Under the pieces are notes generated by a model. The model searched no databases, was not told the DNA's origin, and saw nothing but the letters and a program-made list of their open reading frames with translations. The translations under genes and the position numbers were made by a program. This document shows, piece by piece, positions 53,512-62,469 of a DNA stretch of 64,000 nt; the first letter of the stretch is position 1, and every line of letters starts with the position of its first letter. Origin of the DNA: Ignavibacteriales bacterium (lineage in GTDB: Bacteria > Bacteroidota > Ignavibacteria > UBA10030); assembly GCA_026390595.1 (NCBI GenBank), contig JAPLFQ010000015.1, positions 106,024 to 170,023 on the forward strand. Direction: 5' to 3'.

Positions 53512-54759
53512 TCACCGATGAGTCGTTTTGGACTTCAAAAGTTTCTGAACCGTTTCATAGTAGAGATTCACTTCATTTTGGTATTCTTCTCCTGTGCCCG
53601 GCCCCTTGAATCCTTCGTGGATCTGTTGAACGACTCCGTTCCGGTCCACGAAAAGCGTCGTCGGATACGCAAAGAAATTGTTCAATTGTGAACGCGTGCG
53701 GGCTTCGACATTCGCGTTATCGAGCGACCCGCAGTACAATACGGGGAATGTAATTCCGTACCTCTCCTCATACAGGAGCAAGTTCTTCCTCGCTGCGTTG
53801 AAATCTCCGGTCAACTCGAACGAAAGCCCGACGACTTCGAGCCCTTGGCCGTTGAACTCAGTGAAGAGTTTCTGAAGAAGTGGGGAAGCGTCCATGCAGT
53901 TGTGGCACCAGGTGCCCATGATGTCGATGAGTACGACTTTCCCCTTGTACCTTGTATCGAGGTTGGTGACCGTGTCGCCCAGGACCGTCGTTCCGGTGAA
54001 CGCGAAGGGCTTTCGCGAATCCTTCATCGTCGTCTGCCGGGCACTCCGGACATCCAACGATGCCGTCGGCCGCGGGACGAGTGTGAAAGATGTCGCCGGA
54101 GGCATGCGATAGTACAGGGTGCCGCTCCACTGATTCTGCGTCCTGGTAAGCTCCATCAACTGTCCTTGCCACCCCGAGAATCGCCCGAGCTGGACCGAGT
54201 TGCCCTCCTGTTTTCCGCACATCAATCCAAGGTCGCCGTCGGCTGCGATAAAAGTCCCGAAAACGGAATCACCGCGTGACCAGAACGTAGCGACCGATCC
54301 GCTGTCGATGCCTTCGCGGTTTTTCATGAACACCTGGTATTTGCCGACAAGAGGAATATCAGACGGGGCCTTCGCCTTCGTCGTTGCTTCTGGTGCGGTG
54401 GAGGGGCTTGCTTCAAAAGGGTTCGATACGGTGTCTTTCCTGAACCGCAGAAATGTGCCCGTCAGCTTGCCTCCCTTCCAGACAGATTGCATGGCGGCGC
54501 CGTACTCGGAAAAAACAAATGTGAGCGAATCGCCGGCGTGATGAATCTCCGGTATAGGCGTCTGCTCTGTTCCGTTGAGGAAATATCCGGACGGTGCGGG
54601 AGGAGTAAGGTCAAGATAGACAACGAAGGGGAGCTGTTTCTTGTCAGCCAGAGAGACGGTTCCCTTCCACACGGCCCTCTCAGGAGGAGGCTGCTGCTGG
54701 CAACCGGAATACATGCAGAGCGAAACCATGAGCACTACAGCTGAAGCCAGAACCTTCAT
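53512..54759 (-). CDS. TlpA-like thioredoxin-fold lipoprotein
   Basis: A 415-residue protein with a lipoprotein signal peptide (VVLMVSLCMYSGC). Residues 25-240 are a beta-rich N-terminal region (VWKGTVSLADKKQLPFVVYLDL), and 250-415 form an AhpC/TSA-like domain with the redox motif WCHNC (C285, C288) in VVLIDIMGTWCHNCMDAS, and YPTTLFVDRNG with the cis-proline. It probably reduces exported proteins or haem-ligand thiols. The layout parallels the protein at 5058, with a different N-terminal part. Confidence 0.85.
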   Translation of the reverse strand: MKVLASAVVLMVSLCMYSGCQQQPPPERAVWKGTVSLADKKQLPFVVYLDLTPPAPSGYFLNGTEQTPIPEIHHAGDSLTFVFSEYGAAMQSVWKGGKLTGTFLRFRKDTVSNPFEASPSTAPEATTKAKAPSDIPLVGKYQVFMKNREGIDSGSVATFWSRGDSVFGTFIAADGDLGLMCGKQEGNSVQLGRFSGWQGQLMELTRTQNQWSGTLYYRMPPATSFTLVPRPTASLDVRSARQTTMKDSRKPFAFTGTTVLGDTVTNLDTRYKGKVVLIDIMGTWCHNCMDASPLLQKLFTEFNGQGLEVVGLSFELTGDFNAARKNLLLYEERYGITFPVLYCGSLDNANVEARTRSQLNNFFAYPTTLFVDRNGVVQQIHEGFKGPGTGEEYQNEVNLYYETVQKLLKSKTTHR

Positions 54760-54771
54760 GCGATCGACTTT

Positions 54772-55275
54772 CTAAATGAGTCCGGGGTGCTTCCCGGGTC
54801 CGAAGAGCGAAAGAAACAAGATCAGGAAAAGGACCACCGTTTGCACGAAATAGAAAAGGGTTATTTGAGAATTGTACGAACGCATCAACACCTCGGCGTT
54901 GGCCGGAGCAGTCTGTGCGGAGAATTCTTTCACGAGCTTTGTCCGGCCGCGGGTCAGCCGCGGACCGTAGACCATTCCGTTAAAGACCAGAACAACAAAG
55001 AGGATGATCTTCGCCGCGAGCCATCCCTCGTCGAACCAGGAGAGGGGCGAACCGGAATACCGGGTGTGAATATTCCCGATGCCCGTTGCGAGCATGATCA
55101 CCGCGGCAACAGGGGAGAGGAGGCCGATCGTCCTGGCGATACCGGAAGTAATCAGTTTCAGGTTGTAGTCCGTCTGTGCTCTGAACTTCCTGTCAAGGAT
55201 GAAGCCGGCCAGGAGCGATGTACAAAGCACTCCAAAGCCGATCAGGTGGAGCAAAAAGACAATCGATACTCTCAT
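54772..55275 (-). CDS. DUF2269-like four-helix membrane protein
   Basis: A 167-residue protein with four hydrophobic segments: IVFLLHLIGFGVLCTSLLAGF, ISPVAAVIMLATGI-like, AAKIILFVVLVFNGMVYG and LFYFVQTVVLFLILFLSLF. The layout and the histidine in the first segment resemble DUF2269/CopD-like integral membrane proteins. Function unknown. It begins 13 bases before the lipoprotein start in the same direction, which suggests an operon. Confidence 0.68.
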   Translation of the reverse strand: MRVSIVFLLHLIGFGVLCTSLLAGFILDRKFRAQTDYNLKLITSGIARTIGLLSPVAAVIMLATGIGNIHTRYSGSPLSWFDEGWLAAKIILFVVLVFNGMVYGPRLTRGRTKLVKEFSAQTAPANAEVLMRSYNSQITLFYFVQTVVLFLILFLSLFGPGKHPGLI

Positions 55276-55410
55276 GTGGCAACAGTTGAGATCAGTGAAT
55301 CGCCGTGATTGGGTTCACTGCCTGTCAGGAAGGTGCACCTCACGAACGTGGATTAAGATAAGAAAATGATTTCGAAAAAGGGAAGTGAGTTTGCCACAAT
55401 TGGGAAGCAC

Positions 55411-55452
55411 GCGAAAGGGAAGTGCAAGCGAATGAACCGACGTCCCTTTCGC
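55411..55452. repeat. 10-bp inverted repeat after the barrel-protein gene
   Basis: GCGAAAGGGA (55411-55420) and TCCCTTTCGC (55443-55452) are exactly complementary around 22 bases. No thymine run follows on the minus strand, so it is only a weak terminator candidate. The remaining gap 55276-55465 shows no gene. Confidence 0.45.
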
Positions 55453-55465
55453 GCCTCCAATGCAA

Positions 55466-56782
55466 TCAATCGCTCATTATTATCGTGGTTCCGCCGCCTC
55501 CCTGATTCCCGAACCTGGAATTGACGATGTTATTGAAGATCGACCCGAATGAATAGCTCATGCCGAATGAGCCCCAATAGGAGTAGTTCTTGGCAAGCTC
55601 TCTTCGCTGTTGGTAGACTTCCTCGGGCGTAAGGGAACTTTTCGGGAGTGAGAGTTGGTCGTGCACGGCGCTGTAACCGCCGTAAATGTTGAACGATAAC
55701 CCCTCGAAGACGCGGATCGACATGTTCCCCGAGATGCTGAAATTGTTCTTGCTCAGATCGTGCAGATACTGCGAGCCGGAGAGCGTGACCGATGTTGATC
55801 CCCAAGCCTGCTGAAGCGAGAGTGACGCAGAAAGTGAATGATCGAAGTGAGTTTCTGATTTCTTGAAGTAGATGGTCGTGTCGATGTAGCGCCGCGTGGC
55901 AAGGCCTATTTGATAGCCGATCCGGAGCTGCCGGCGTGTCGATTCTGAATAGGGAAAAACATTGTACTCGATGCCGGGCTGTACATGCGCGGCAATGTCG
56001 ATATTACTGTAGGTTGCAGTATTGAGGTATGTGAACAATCCTACTGACCAGTGGCTCGTGAGGCTTTTAACAATAAACCCGTTGAACGACTGACTCCTGC
56101 TGATGGATCTGCTCACGACCGTGGTGGTATCGTCTATCTGGAACTCGTATTTGTTTTCGTTGTAGCTCAAGTTCGTCGCGAAACGGAACTTCCAGTCCTC
56201 GGTCACCCTGCTGGCAGTGAAACCGCCCCAGACCTGGCTCGATTTGTACTGAGATTCGCCGTTGAACCAACTGTTGAAATTCGTCGTGAAGACCCAGTAG
56301 TCCCACTTATCCGCGACCTTGGCTCCTGCCGTGGGTTTGTTATAGGAGACTGTGAAATATTCGGAGAGCGGGGTGTGAATCACATAGCGAACTAGTCCCG
56401 TCTTAAGGACCTTGACGAGCCCTTTCCTGGTCATGTCCTGCGTATCGGTCTTGTTGGCGATGTACTTCAAAGTATCGTCCACACCATCGAAGCTCTGCCC
56501 TCCGAGGAGTGTGAGTGTGTACTCTGTCCCCCCTCCACCTGTGTTCATCTGCATGATCATCACGTGCACGTCAGCCTGTTTCCTGTCCCTGACGTAATTG
56601 ACGAATGGGATTTCTGTCCGGATGTAGTCCTGATCGCACATGCTGCAGTCGATGAACACTTTCGGCGCAAGCTTCTGGAGATTGTCTGTGCTATCAGCTG
56701 CGGCCTGGGTCTGGGCCTTCAAATCGGGTGCGAGGGCGAGGAAGAGGAGGCAGGCAACAAAGAGAACGAGTCGATAGGACAT
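55466..56782 (-). CDS. Outer-membrane barrel protein with small N-terminal domain
   Basis: A 438-residue exported protein with signal peptide (LVLFVACLLFLALAPDLKAQ). Residues 40-130 form a small alpha/beta domain (VFIDCSMCDQDYIRTEIPFVNYV) with a Cys-x2-Cys pair, and 150-438 show regularly spaced aromatic strands (WKFRFATNLSYNENKYEFQI) ending in a glycine-rich tail that is not a canonical terminal strand. Function unknown. ATG 56782 has AAGGAG upstream and begins the signal peptide; the longer frame is rejected. Confidence 0.72.
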   Translation of the reverse strand: MSYRLVLFVACLLFLALAPDLKAQTQAAADSTDNLQKLAPKVFIDCSMCDQDYIRTEIPFVNYVRDRKQADVHVMIMQMNTGGGGTEYTLTLLGGQSFDGVDDTLKYIANKTDTQDMTRKGLVKVLKTGLVRYVIHTPLSEYFTVSYNKPTAGAKVADKWDYWVFTTNFNSWFNGESQYKSSQVWGGFTASRVTEDWKFRFATNLSYNENKYEFQIDDTTTVVSRSISRSQSFNGFIVKSLTSHWSVGLFTYLNTATYSNIDIAAHVQPGIEYNVFPYSESTRRQLRIGYQIGLATRRYIDTTIYFKKSETHFDHSLSASLSLQQAWGSTSVTLSGSQYLHDLSKNNFSISGNMSIRVFEGLSFNIYGGYSAVHDQLSLPKSSLTPEEVYQQRRELAKNYSYWGSFGMSYSFGSIFNNIVNSRFGNQGGGGTTIIMSD

Positions 56783-56965
56783 GGTTACTCCTTGAACTGG
56801 TTTCGTTGAGAGCGACGAAGAGTGTGAAAGCACCGTATTTCGATCTGGATTCTGTTGCGCCAGGACCACGGGATGCTGCAGCGGCTCGGGAAATCACCTA
56901 CCATTAGACGACACATGCCGTGGAAAGTTGCCCTCCGGCCCCCGGATTGATCGGAGTCACGGTTC

Positions 56966-56994
56966 TTGCGGCTTCGTGCAGGTATTGGTATATT
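56966..56994 (+). promoter_or_regulatory. Promoter for the PIG-L-type gene
   Basis: TTGCGG at 56966-56971 is 17 bases from TATATT at 56989-56994, and the surrounding ATTGGTATATTT matches the promoter at 37607-37635. The predicted leader is about 70 bases. Confidence 0.68.
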
Positions 56995-57069
56995 TTCTCG
57001 CTTCTGGTTTTGCCAGAACTTTCGCTCCCTGCTTCGTGTTGGTTGCTGAAACAATAGAAAGGTCTTTTG

Positions 57070-59547
57070 ATGGCGCGCAGGTTTCTCCCGTTCTTGGTCC
57101 TTCCCTTAGTCTTTGCATCAGCCTTCTCACAACCCCAATCCCCGCGATCCGTCAACGCCGCCGAGCTCAGACTTGCATTGAAGAAGCTCACAGTGCTTGG
57201 CTCGGTTCTGTATGTGGCGGCGCACCCGGATGACGACAATACTGCGTTTCTCGGATACATGGCAAAAGGTCGATTGATGCGCTCCGCGTATCTCTCGATG
57301 ACCCGGGGCGAGGGGGGGCAGAACCTCATCGGCCCCGAACAGGGTGAACTGCTCGGCGTGATCCGCACTCAGGAGCTCCTCGCTTCGCGTCGCATCGACG
57401 GAGCAGAGCAATATTTCACACGCGCGATCGATTTCGGATTTTCAAAAACGCTCGACGAGACGATGAGTTTCTGGGGGAGGGAGAAAATCCTCTCCGACGC
57501 AGTCTGGTTGATCAGATCCTATCGGCCGGATGTTGTCGTGACGCGCTTCACTCCTACTCAGGGAGGACACGGAAATCATACCGCCTCTGCAGAATTAGCG
57601 TATCAGGCGTATGCGGCGGCAGGGGATCCGGGTCGATTTCCCGACCAATTGAAGTACGTCCAGCCCTGGAAACCAAAACGTTTGGTATGGAATGTATTCC
57701 GCTTCCAGCAGACCGATCGCCCTTCCGTCCCCGAGCACTCTGTGTCCATCGATCTGGGAATGTATAGTACAGTCCTTGGTGAATCGTTCACTGAGATGGC
57801 GGGAAGAAGCAGGTCCATGAACAAGAGCCAGGGGACTGGCGGGGGACAGAACCGCGGAGAGTTCGTGAACTATTTCCAGCATATCGCAGGCGACACGGCG
57901 ACGAAGGACTTGTTCGATGGCGTGAATACGGCATGGTCGCGCGTGCCCGGCGGGGCGGCAGTGGGAACGACGCTGGAGAATGTCTATCGAGCGTACGATG
58001 AGGAGAATCCGGAGAAATCCATTCCCGCTCTTCTCCGCGCATACGCTGAACTCGGAAAGCTGAAGGAAGACCCGTGGATAGCCCTCAAGAAACGCGATTT
58101 GCAGGAAGCTATCAGACTCAGCGCCGGATTGTGGGTGGACGTACTTTCTTCCGAAAACAACGCGAGCCCGGGTTCGGACATCAAACTCACAGTCTCGGCG
58201 ATCAACCGGTCGTCGTATCCGTTTCGCCTCGAGCGAATCGTCGCCCCCCTGTTGAAGGCAGATTCCGCTCTCAATGTACTGCTGCGGAACAATCAGCCCC
58301 TGCAGGCAGTGTTCGGTATCAAAATTCCGTTGGATTTTCCATACTCGCAGCCGTACTGGCTCGCAGAGCCGTCAGAACTCGGATCGTACCGGGTGGCGAA
58401 CCAGCAGTACATCGGTCAGCCCGAAAACGCCCCGCAGCTCGTGGTCAAGGTAAGGATCGCTTCCGATGACGGGGCGATGGAACTCGAAGTGCCGGTGCGA
58501 TTCAGGATGGTGGATCCTGTGGAAGGAGAACAATACAGGCCGTTTGCAGTTATCCCGCCTGTCAGCGTGAATCTGCCCGAAAAAGTGTACGTCTTCCCCG
58601 ATGGTATGGCCAAGACAGTAATGGTGAACATTCGAAATGAGGGGGGAAAAATATCCGGGTCAGTCGCTTTGGGAGTCCCGCAAGGATGGAAGGTGACGCC
58701 TGCTGGGGTCCCGTTCGAGTTTTCCCAGAAGGACGAAAACCAGTCGGTGAGTTTTTCAGTCCAGCCTGGTCCAGGTGCCGGCTCGGGCGAGTTCCAGGTT
58801 AAAGCGTCTGTCGGAGGGCGCGTTGTGGGGCAGGATGTAGTAACGATTCGCTATCCGCATATTCCTCTTCAGACGTTGTTTCCGCTGACTGCGGGCCGAC
58901 TGCTCAGATTTGAATTGAAGACAATCTCGAAGCGCATCGGGTACATCATGGGCCCGGGAGATGAGATCCCGACGGCGCTCAGACAGATGGGGTATCCGGT
59001 GACGATGTTGACAGACGATGATCTGAAGAACGGTTCACTGGGCCTGTATGACGTTATTATTGCCGGTGTCCGCTCCTACAACATGCGGCCCGTCCTGAGA
59101 GCCAATCAGCGAAAGCTCATGGAGTTCGTGGAAAAGGGGGGAACGTACATCGTCCAGTACATGACACCCCGGCGGGCAGAAACCGAAAACCTGGGCCCGT
59201 ATCCATTCTCGGTGACGGGCGATCGGGTGTCCGTCGAGGATGCTCCGGTGAGGTTTCTCGCTGAGCGACATCCGGTGCTTAATATGCCAAACAAGATCAC
59301 GCAGGAGGATTTCAAGGGTTGGATCCAGGAGCGCGGGCTCTATTTCTCCGATAAGTGGGATTCGCACTACACGCCGGTCCTTGGAAGCAATGATCCGGGC
59401 GAGCCGTCGAGGGATGGCGGACTTCTCGTGACTCAATATGGAACAGGACACTACGTTTTCACCGGTTACGCGTTCTTCCGGCAACTTCCCGGCGGAGTTG
59501 CAGGGGCGTACAGGTTGTTCGCTAACCTGGTAGCGTTGGGAAAATAG
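57070..59547 (+). CDS. Exported PIG-L/LmbE-like deacetylase, multi-domain
   Basis: An 825-residue protein with signal peptide (LPFLVLPLVFASAFSQ). Residues 45-290 are a LmbE-like zinc hydrolase: VAAHPDDDNTAFLG (H52, D54, D55) and FTPTQGGHGNHTASAEL near 160-176 supply the metal ligands. Residues 360-610 are beta-rich, with a NEW3-like stretch (VMVNIRNEGGKISGSVALGVPQGW). Residues 620-825 resemble a ThuA/glutamine-amidotransferase-like fold (YDVIIAGVRSYNMRPVL). The family removes N-acetyl groups from sugars; secretion suggests an extracellular or periplasmic glycan substrate. ATG 57070 follows a TTG in the same frame. Confidence 0.85.
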   Translation: MARRFLPFLVLPLVFASAFSQPQSPRSVNAAELRLALKKLTVLGSVLYVAAHPDDDNTAFLGYMAKGRLMRSAYLSMTRGEGGQNLIGPEQGELLGVIRTQELLASRRIDGAEQYFTRAIDFGFSKTLDETMSFWGREKILSDAVWLIRSYRPDVVVTRFTPTQGGHGNHTASAELAYQAYAAAGDPGRFPDQLKYVQPWKPKRLVWNVFRFQQTDRPSVPEHSVSIDLGMYSTVLGESFTEMAGRSRSMNKSQGTGGGQNRGEFVNYFQHIAGDTATKDLFDGVNTAWSRVPGGAAVGTTLENVYRAYDEENPEKSIPALLRAYAELGKLKEDPWIALKKRDLQEAIRLSAGLWVDVLSSENNASPGSDIKLTVSAINRSSYPFRLERIVAPLLKADSALNVLLRNNQPLQAVFGIKIPLDFPYSQPYWLAEPSELGSYRVANQQYIGQPENAPQLVVKVRIASDDGAMELEVPVRFRMVDPVEGEQYRPFAVIPPVSVNLPEKVYVFPDGMAKTVMVNIRNEGGKISGSVALGVPQGWKVTPAGVPFEFSQKDENQSVSFSVQPGPGAGSGEFQVKASVGGRVVGQDVVTIRYPHIPLQTLFPLTAGRLLRFELKTISKRIGYIMGPGDEIPTALRQMGYPVTMLTDDDLKNGSLGLYDVIIAGVRSYNMRPVLRANQRKLMEFVEKGGTYIVQYMTPRRAETENLGPYPFSVTGDRVSVEDAPVRFLAERHPVLNMPNKITQEDFKGWIQERGLYFSDKWDSHYTPVLGSNDPGEPSRDGGLLVTQYGTGHYVFTGYAFFRQLPGGVAGAYRLFANLVALGK

Positions 59548-59581
59548 TTCCAGGTTCAAAGTCGCAGGTTCGAAGTTCAGG

Positions 59582-59649
59582 TGTCGTCGAACTCGAAACT
59601 CTCAACTCGAAACTCTCAATTTGAAACTCAAAACTCAAGACTCAAAACC
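59582..59649. repeat. AACTC/AAACTC period-7 tandem tract
   Basis: AACTCGAAACTCTC occurs twice in a row and is followed by further AAACTC, AAACTCAAG and ACTCAAAAC units. A related tract occurs at about 32284-32332 at the uvrA start. It ends immediately before a small reading frame at 59654. Confidence 0.65.
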
Positions 59650-59653
59650 TTCT

Positions 59654-59764
59654 TTGGAACCAGCCGAACCATCTTTGCCCTGGCCCCGTCTCTACGCCTT
59701 GGTCCTTGGTGAACTCGCGTTGCTGGTTCTGCTGTTCTACCTGTTTACGCGGGTATTCGAATGA
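59654..59764 (+). CDS. 36-residue single-span membrane peptide beside the symporter
   Basis: A small frame starting at TTG 59654. The first ten residues are acidic and proline-rich (EPAEPSLPWP), then RLYALVLGELALLVLLFYLF forms one membrane helix, and the peptide ends TRVFE. Its stop overlaps the symporter start in an ATGA junction (59761-59764), so it is translationally coupled. Short one-helix proteins of this style accompany some sodium:solute symporters, and it may be an accessory subunit. No good ribosome-binding site is seen before the TTG, which lowers confidence. Confidence 0.6.
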   Translation: MEPAEPSLPWPRLYALVLGELALLVLLFYLFTRVFE

Positions 59765-61473
59765 GAACGTTTGACTGGGTCGTCCTCGGCGCAACACTCT
59801 GCTCGATCGTCCTCTACGGCGTTTATAAAGGGAGGGGAAGCAACAGCCTCAGCGGGTACCTCCTCGCCGACAGGAAAATGCGATGGTATACGGTGGCACT
59901 CTCCATCATGGCAACGCAGGCGAGCGCAGTCACGTTTACGTCGACGCCGGGGCAAGCGTACGTCGACGGAATGCGGTTTGTCCAGTTCTATTTCGGCTTG
60001 CCCATCGCCATGGTTATTCTCTCGATCAGTGCGGTACCTATTTTTCACAAGCTGGGAGTTTACACCGCATATGAATATCTCGAGCACAGGTTCGACCTCA
60101 AGACCCGGACACTCACCGCCATCATCTTCCTCGTCCAGCGCGGACTCGGCGTCGGCATTACAATTTATGCTCCTTCTCTTGTCCTCTCAATCATGTTGGG
60201 GTGGGACATTCGACTGACTTCGACGTTGATTGGAGGCGTCATCATCATCTATACTACCTCCGGCGGAGTTAAGGCGGTCAACTGGACGGACTTTCAGCAG
60301 ATGTTGATCATCTTCTTCGGGATGACCATGGCATTCGTCATGACCATCGTGTTGCTGCCGAAGGGAGTGGGATTCGTCGATGCGCTGCAGGTGGCAGGTG
60401 GAATGGGAAAACTCAATGCCGTTGATTTCACGTTCGATCTGAAGAACAGGTACAATTTCTGGTCGGGTTTGATCGGCGGGCTGTTTGTGGCGTTGGCCTA
60501 CTTCGGAACCGACCAATCCCAGGTGCAGCGATATCTGACAGGCGCATCGGTGACGCAGAGCCGCCTTGGACTTCTGTTCAACGGGCTGGCCAAAGTTCCG
60601 ATGCAGTTCTTCATCCTCCTCATAGGCGCCATGGTTTTTGTGTTCTTTCAGTTTGAACGACCGCCCCTCTTTTTCAATCCGGTCGAAGTCGAAAAAGTAA
60701 GGCACAGCGCTTATGCGGAGCGATACCAGGTGGTCGAACAACGGTACGCTGCTGCCGCAGATGAGAAATCAGCGGCCGCCAGAGAGTACATCGAATCGAA
60801 AAAAGAGGGGAATCCCGAGACCGTAGCTCAGGCCCGCGCAAAGCTCATGTCTGCTTCTGCACAGGCAGAGGGTCTGCGAGCAGAGGGTATCAAGGTATTG
60901 CAGGCGAACGATCCGGCTGTCGATCCAAACGACACAAACTACATTTTTCTGTCATTCGTGATGAAGTATCTGCCGATCGGTCTTGTCGGACTCGTGTTCG
61001 CATGCATTTTCGCCGCGTCCATGTCTTCGACATCGGGAGAACTGAGCGCGTTGGCAACCTGTTCGATCGTCGATATCTACAAGCGGCATATCAGGCAGGA
61101 TAGTGAGGACAAACACTACGTGAAGGTCTCCCGGCTTTCGATGGCGCTTTGGGGGATCTACGCGATCGCTTTCGCTCAATACGCGAGCAGGCTGGGATCG
61201 CTCATCGAAGCGGTCAATATCCTTGGTTCGCTCTTCTATGGAACAATGCTTGCGATCTTTCTCATTGCGTTCTACTTGAAGTGGATCGGGGGCACTGCGA
61301 CATTCTGGGCTGCATTTGCAGGTGAGATTGTGGTGCTGAGCTGCTACTTCTTTACAGCAGTTTCCTGGCTCTGGTACAACGTGATCGGGTGCGGTGTTGT
61401 GGTCGGAGTGGCAATTGTCCTGCAGTTCTTCTTCCGCAGCGCAAACGTTGAAACGGCAACCTCTCCGGGTTGA
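59761..61473 (+). CDS. Sodium:solute symporter (SSF family)
   Basis: A 570-residue inner-membrane transporter with about 13 helices. Family hallmarks include the short N-terminal opening LGATLCSIVLYGVYKGRG and LSIMATQASAVTFTSTPGQAY near residues 47-67, GGVKAVNWTDFQQMLI near 168 and CIFAASMSSTSGELSALAT near 417, where the serine-rich helix binds sodium. Residues about 300-398 are a charged, largely helical insert (RYAAAADEKSAAAREYIESK) between membrane helices. Substrate unknown: sugars, amino acids or organic acids are all possible. It overlaps the small peptide gene upstream. Confidence 0.9.
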   Translation: MRTFDWVVLGATLCSIVLYGVYKGRGSNSLSGYLLADRKMRWYTVALSIMATQASAVTFTSTPGQAYVDGMRFVQFYFGLPIAMVILSISAVPIFHKLGVYTAYEYLEHRFDLKTRTLTAIIFLVQRGLGVGITIYAPSLVLSIMLGWDIRLTSTLIGGVIIIYTTSGGVKAVNWTDFQQMLIIFFGMTMAFVMTIVLLPKGVGFVDALQVAGGMGKLNAVDFTFDLKNRYNFWSGLIGGLFVALAYFGTDQSQVQRYLTGASVTQSRLGLLFNGLAKVPMQFFILLIGAMVFVFFQFERPPLFFNPVEVEKVRHSAYAERYQVVEQRYAAAADEKSAAAREYIESKKEGNPETVAQARAKLMSASAQAEGLRAEGIKVLQANDPAVDPNDTNYIFLSFVMKYLPIGLVGLVFACIFAASMSSTSGELSALATCSIVDIYKRHIRQDSEDKHYVKVSRLSMALWGIYAIAFAQYASRLGSLIEAVNILGSLFYGTMLAIFLIAFYLKWIGGTATFWAAFAGEIVVLSCYFFTAVSWLWYNVIGCGVVVGVAIVLQFFFRSANVETATSPG

Positions 61474-61495
61474 CGGTCGGATCCGGCTGACAATG

Positions 61496-61528
61496 AAAAA
61501 GCCTCACCAATTGCCGGGTGAGGCTTTT
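61496..61528. terminator. Bidirectional terminator after the symporter
   Basis: AAAAAGCCTCACC (61496-61508) pairs with GGTGAGGCTTTT (61517-61528) around an eight-base loop. It separates the symporter from the convergent DUF2911 gene. Confidence 0.88.
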
Positions 61529-61552
61529 CTTTGCTGCTGACACCAACGGGTG

Positions 61553-62422
61553 CTACATCTTCTTCTTCAGGTCAGTGATGAGTTTGCTGAGTGCCTGACC
61601 GCCTCGGGAGCCTTCAAACTTCGCATCCTTGGATTTCCCGAGAGCCATCGCTTCTTCCGCCAGGGCAATCGCCTCTTTGACTTTTCCGCCTGCTGCGAGG
61701 AGTTCTGCCTTCGTTCCCATGTTCGTGGGATTCTTGTCCATCGCGATCGACCGATCGGCCCAGCTCATCGCCTCAGCGTTGAACACCTTCTCCGTGAGCG
61801 CATACCGGGCCGCACTATTCAGTATTTGCCAGGTCCCGACAGAGGATCCAATTTTCCCGACTGCATTGAATTCCATCTTGAAACCGATTTTGACCTTTTC
61901 CCAAGCCAGCTCCACACGGGCGGAAGAGGGGGTCAAATCGGTGAAGGAGAATGACATCCACTCCTCGTGCGGTGCAGTTTCCGGCTTCACCGTGAATTTC
62001 AAGACGTCATATTGAGCATCGTACATCGTTCCCCAGTTCTTCACTTCGGAATTGAAGATCACTGTCCATTGGGTCTTCCCCGGGAAGGTAACCATTCTGT
62101 AGGTTCCCGCAGAAAGTTTCTTTCCTTCGATGGTGACTTCGTCGCTGAAGGTGAAAAGGGTCGGCTCGTTTGCGCCTGCGCGCCAGAGTGAGTCGAAGGG
62201 AAGAAGTCCGCCCCATATTTCACGTCCTTTGACTCCGGGGCGATGGTAGTAAATTGTCACTTCGCTCAGGCCAATGACCTGTGTGATCTTCGCTCCCTGG
62301 CTGAGCCGCGGGATGCGCAGCAGCGGCAGCTGCGGAGATTGTGGCGTTTGTGCAAAGGCATCCTGGCCCGCCACGATGACAGTGAGGATGACGATGAACA
62401 ACACCGTGAGAAATCGTTTCAT
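61553..62422 (-). CDS. DUF2911 secreted protein
   Basis: A 289-residue exported protein with signal peptide (LFIVILTVIVAGQDAFAQ). Residues 35-190 match DUF2911: QVIGLSEVTIYYHRPGVKGREIWG, then LWRAGANEPTLFTFSDEV and LSAGTYRMVTFP. The remaining C-terminus is helical with TPR-like character (AEAMSWADRSIAMDKNPTNMG). The family is common in Bacteroidota and has no established function. AAGGAG lies before the ATG. Downstream of the aminotransferase gene by 47 bases, same direction. Confidence 0.85.
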   Translation of the reverse strand: MKRFLTVLFIVILTVIVAGQDAFAQTPQSPQLPLLRIPRLSQGAKITQVIGLSEVTIYYHRPGVKGREIWGGLLPFDSLWRAGANEPTLFTFSDEVTIEGKKLSAGTYRMVTFPGKTQWTVIFNSEVKNWGTMYDAQYDVLKFTVKPETAPHEEWMSFSFTDLTPSSARVELAWEKVKIGFKMEFNAVGKIGSSVGTWQILNSAARYALTEKVFNAEAMSWADRSIAMDKNPTNMGTKAELLAAGGKVKEAIALAEEAMALGKSKDAKFEGSRGGQALSKLITDLKKKM

Positions 62423-62469
62423 GGCACATCTCCTTGATGATTGGTTGATAGTGAGAATCTGGTACGTTT

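Noticed and set aside
59582-59649. Possible CRISPR-like repeat array
   Set aside because: The units are only seven bases, contiguous and degenerate, with no spacers and no cas genes nearby.
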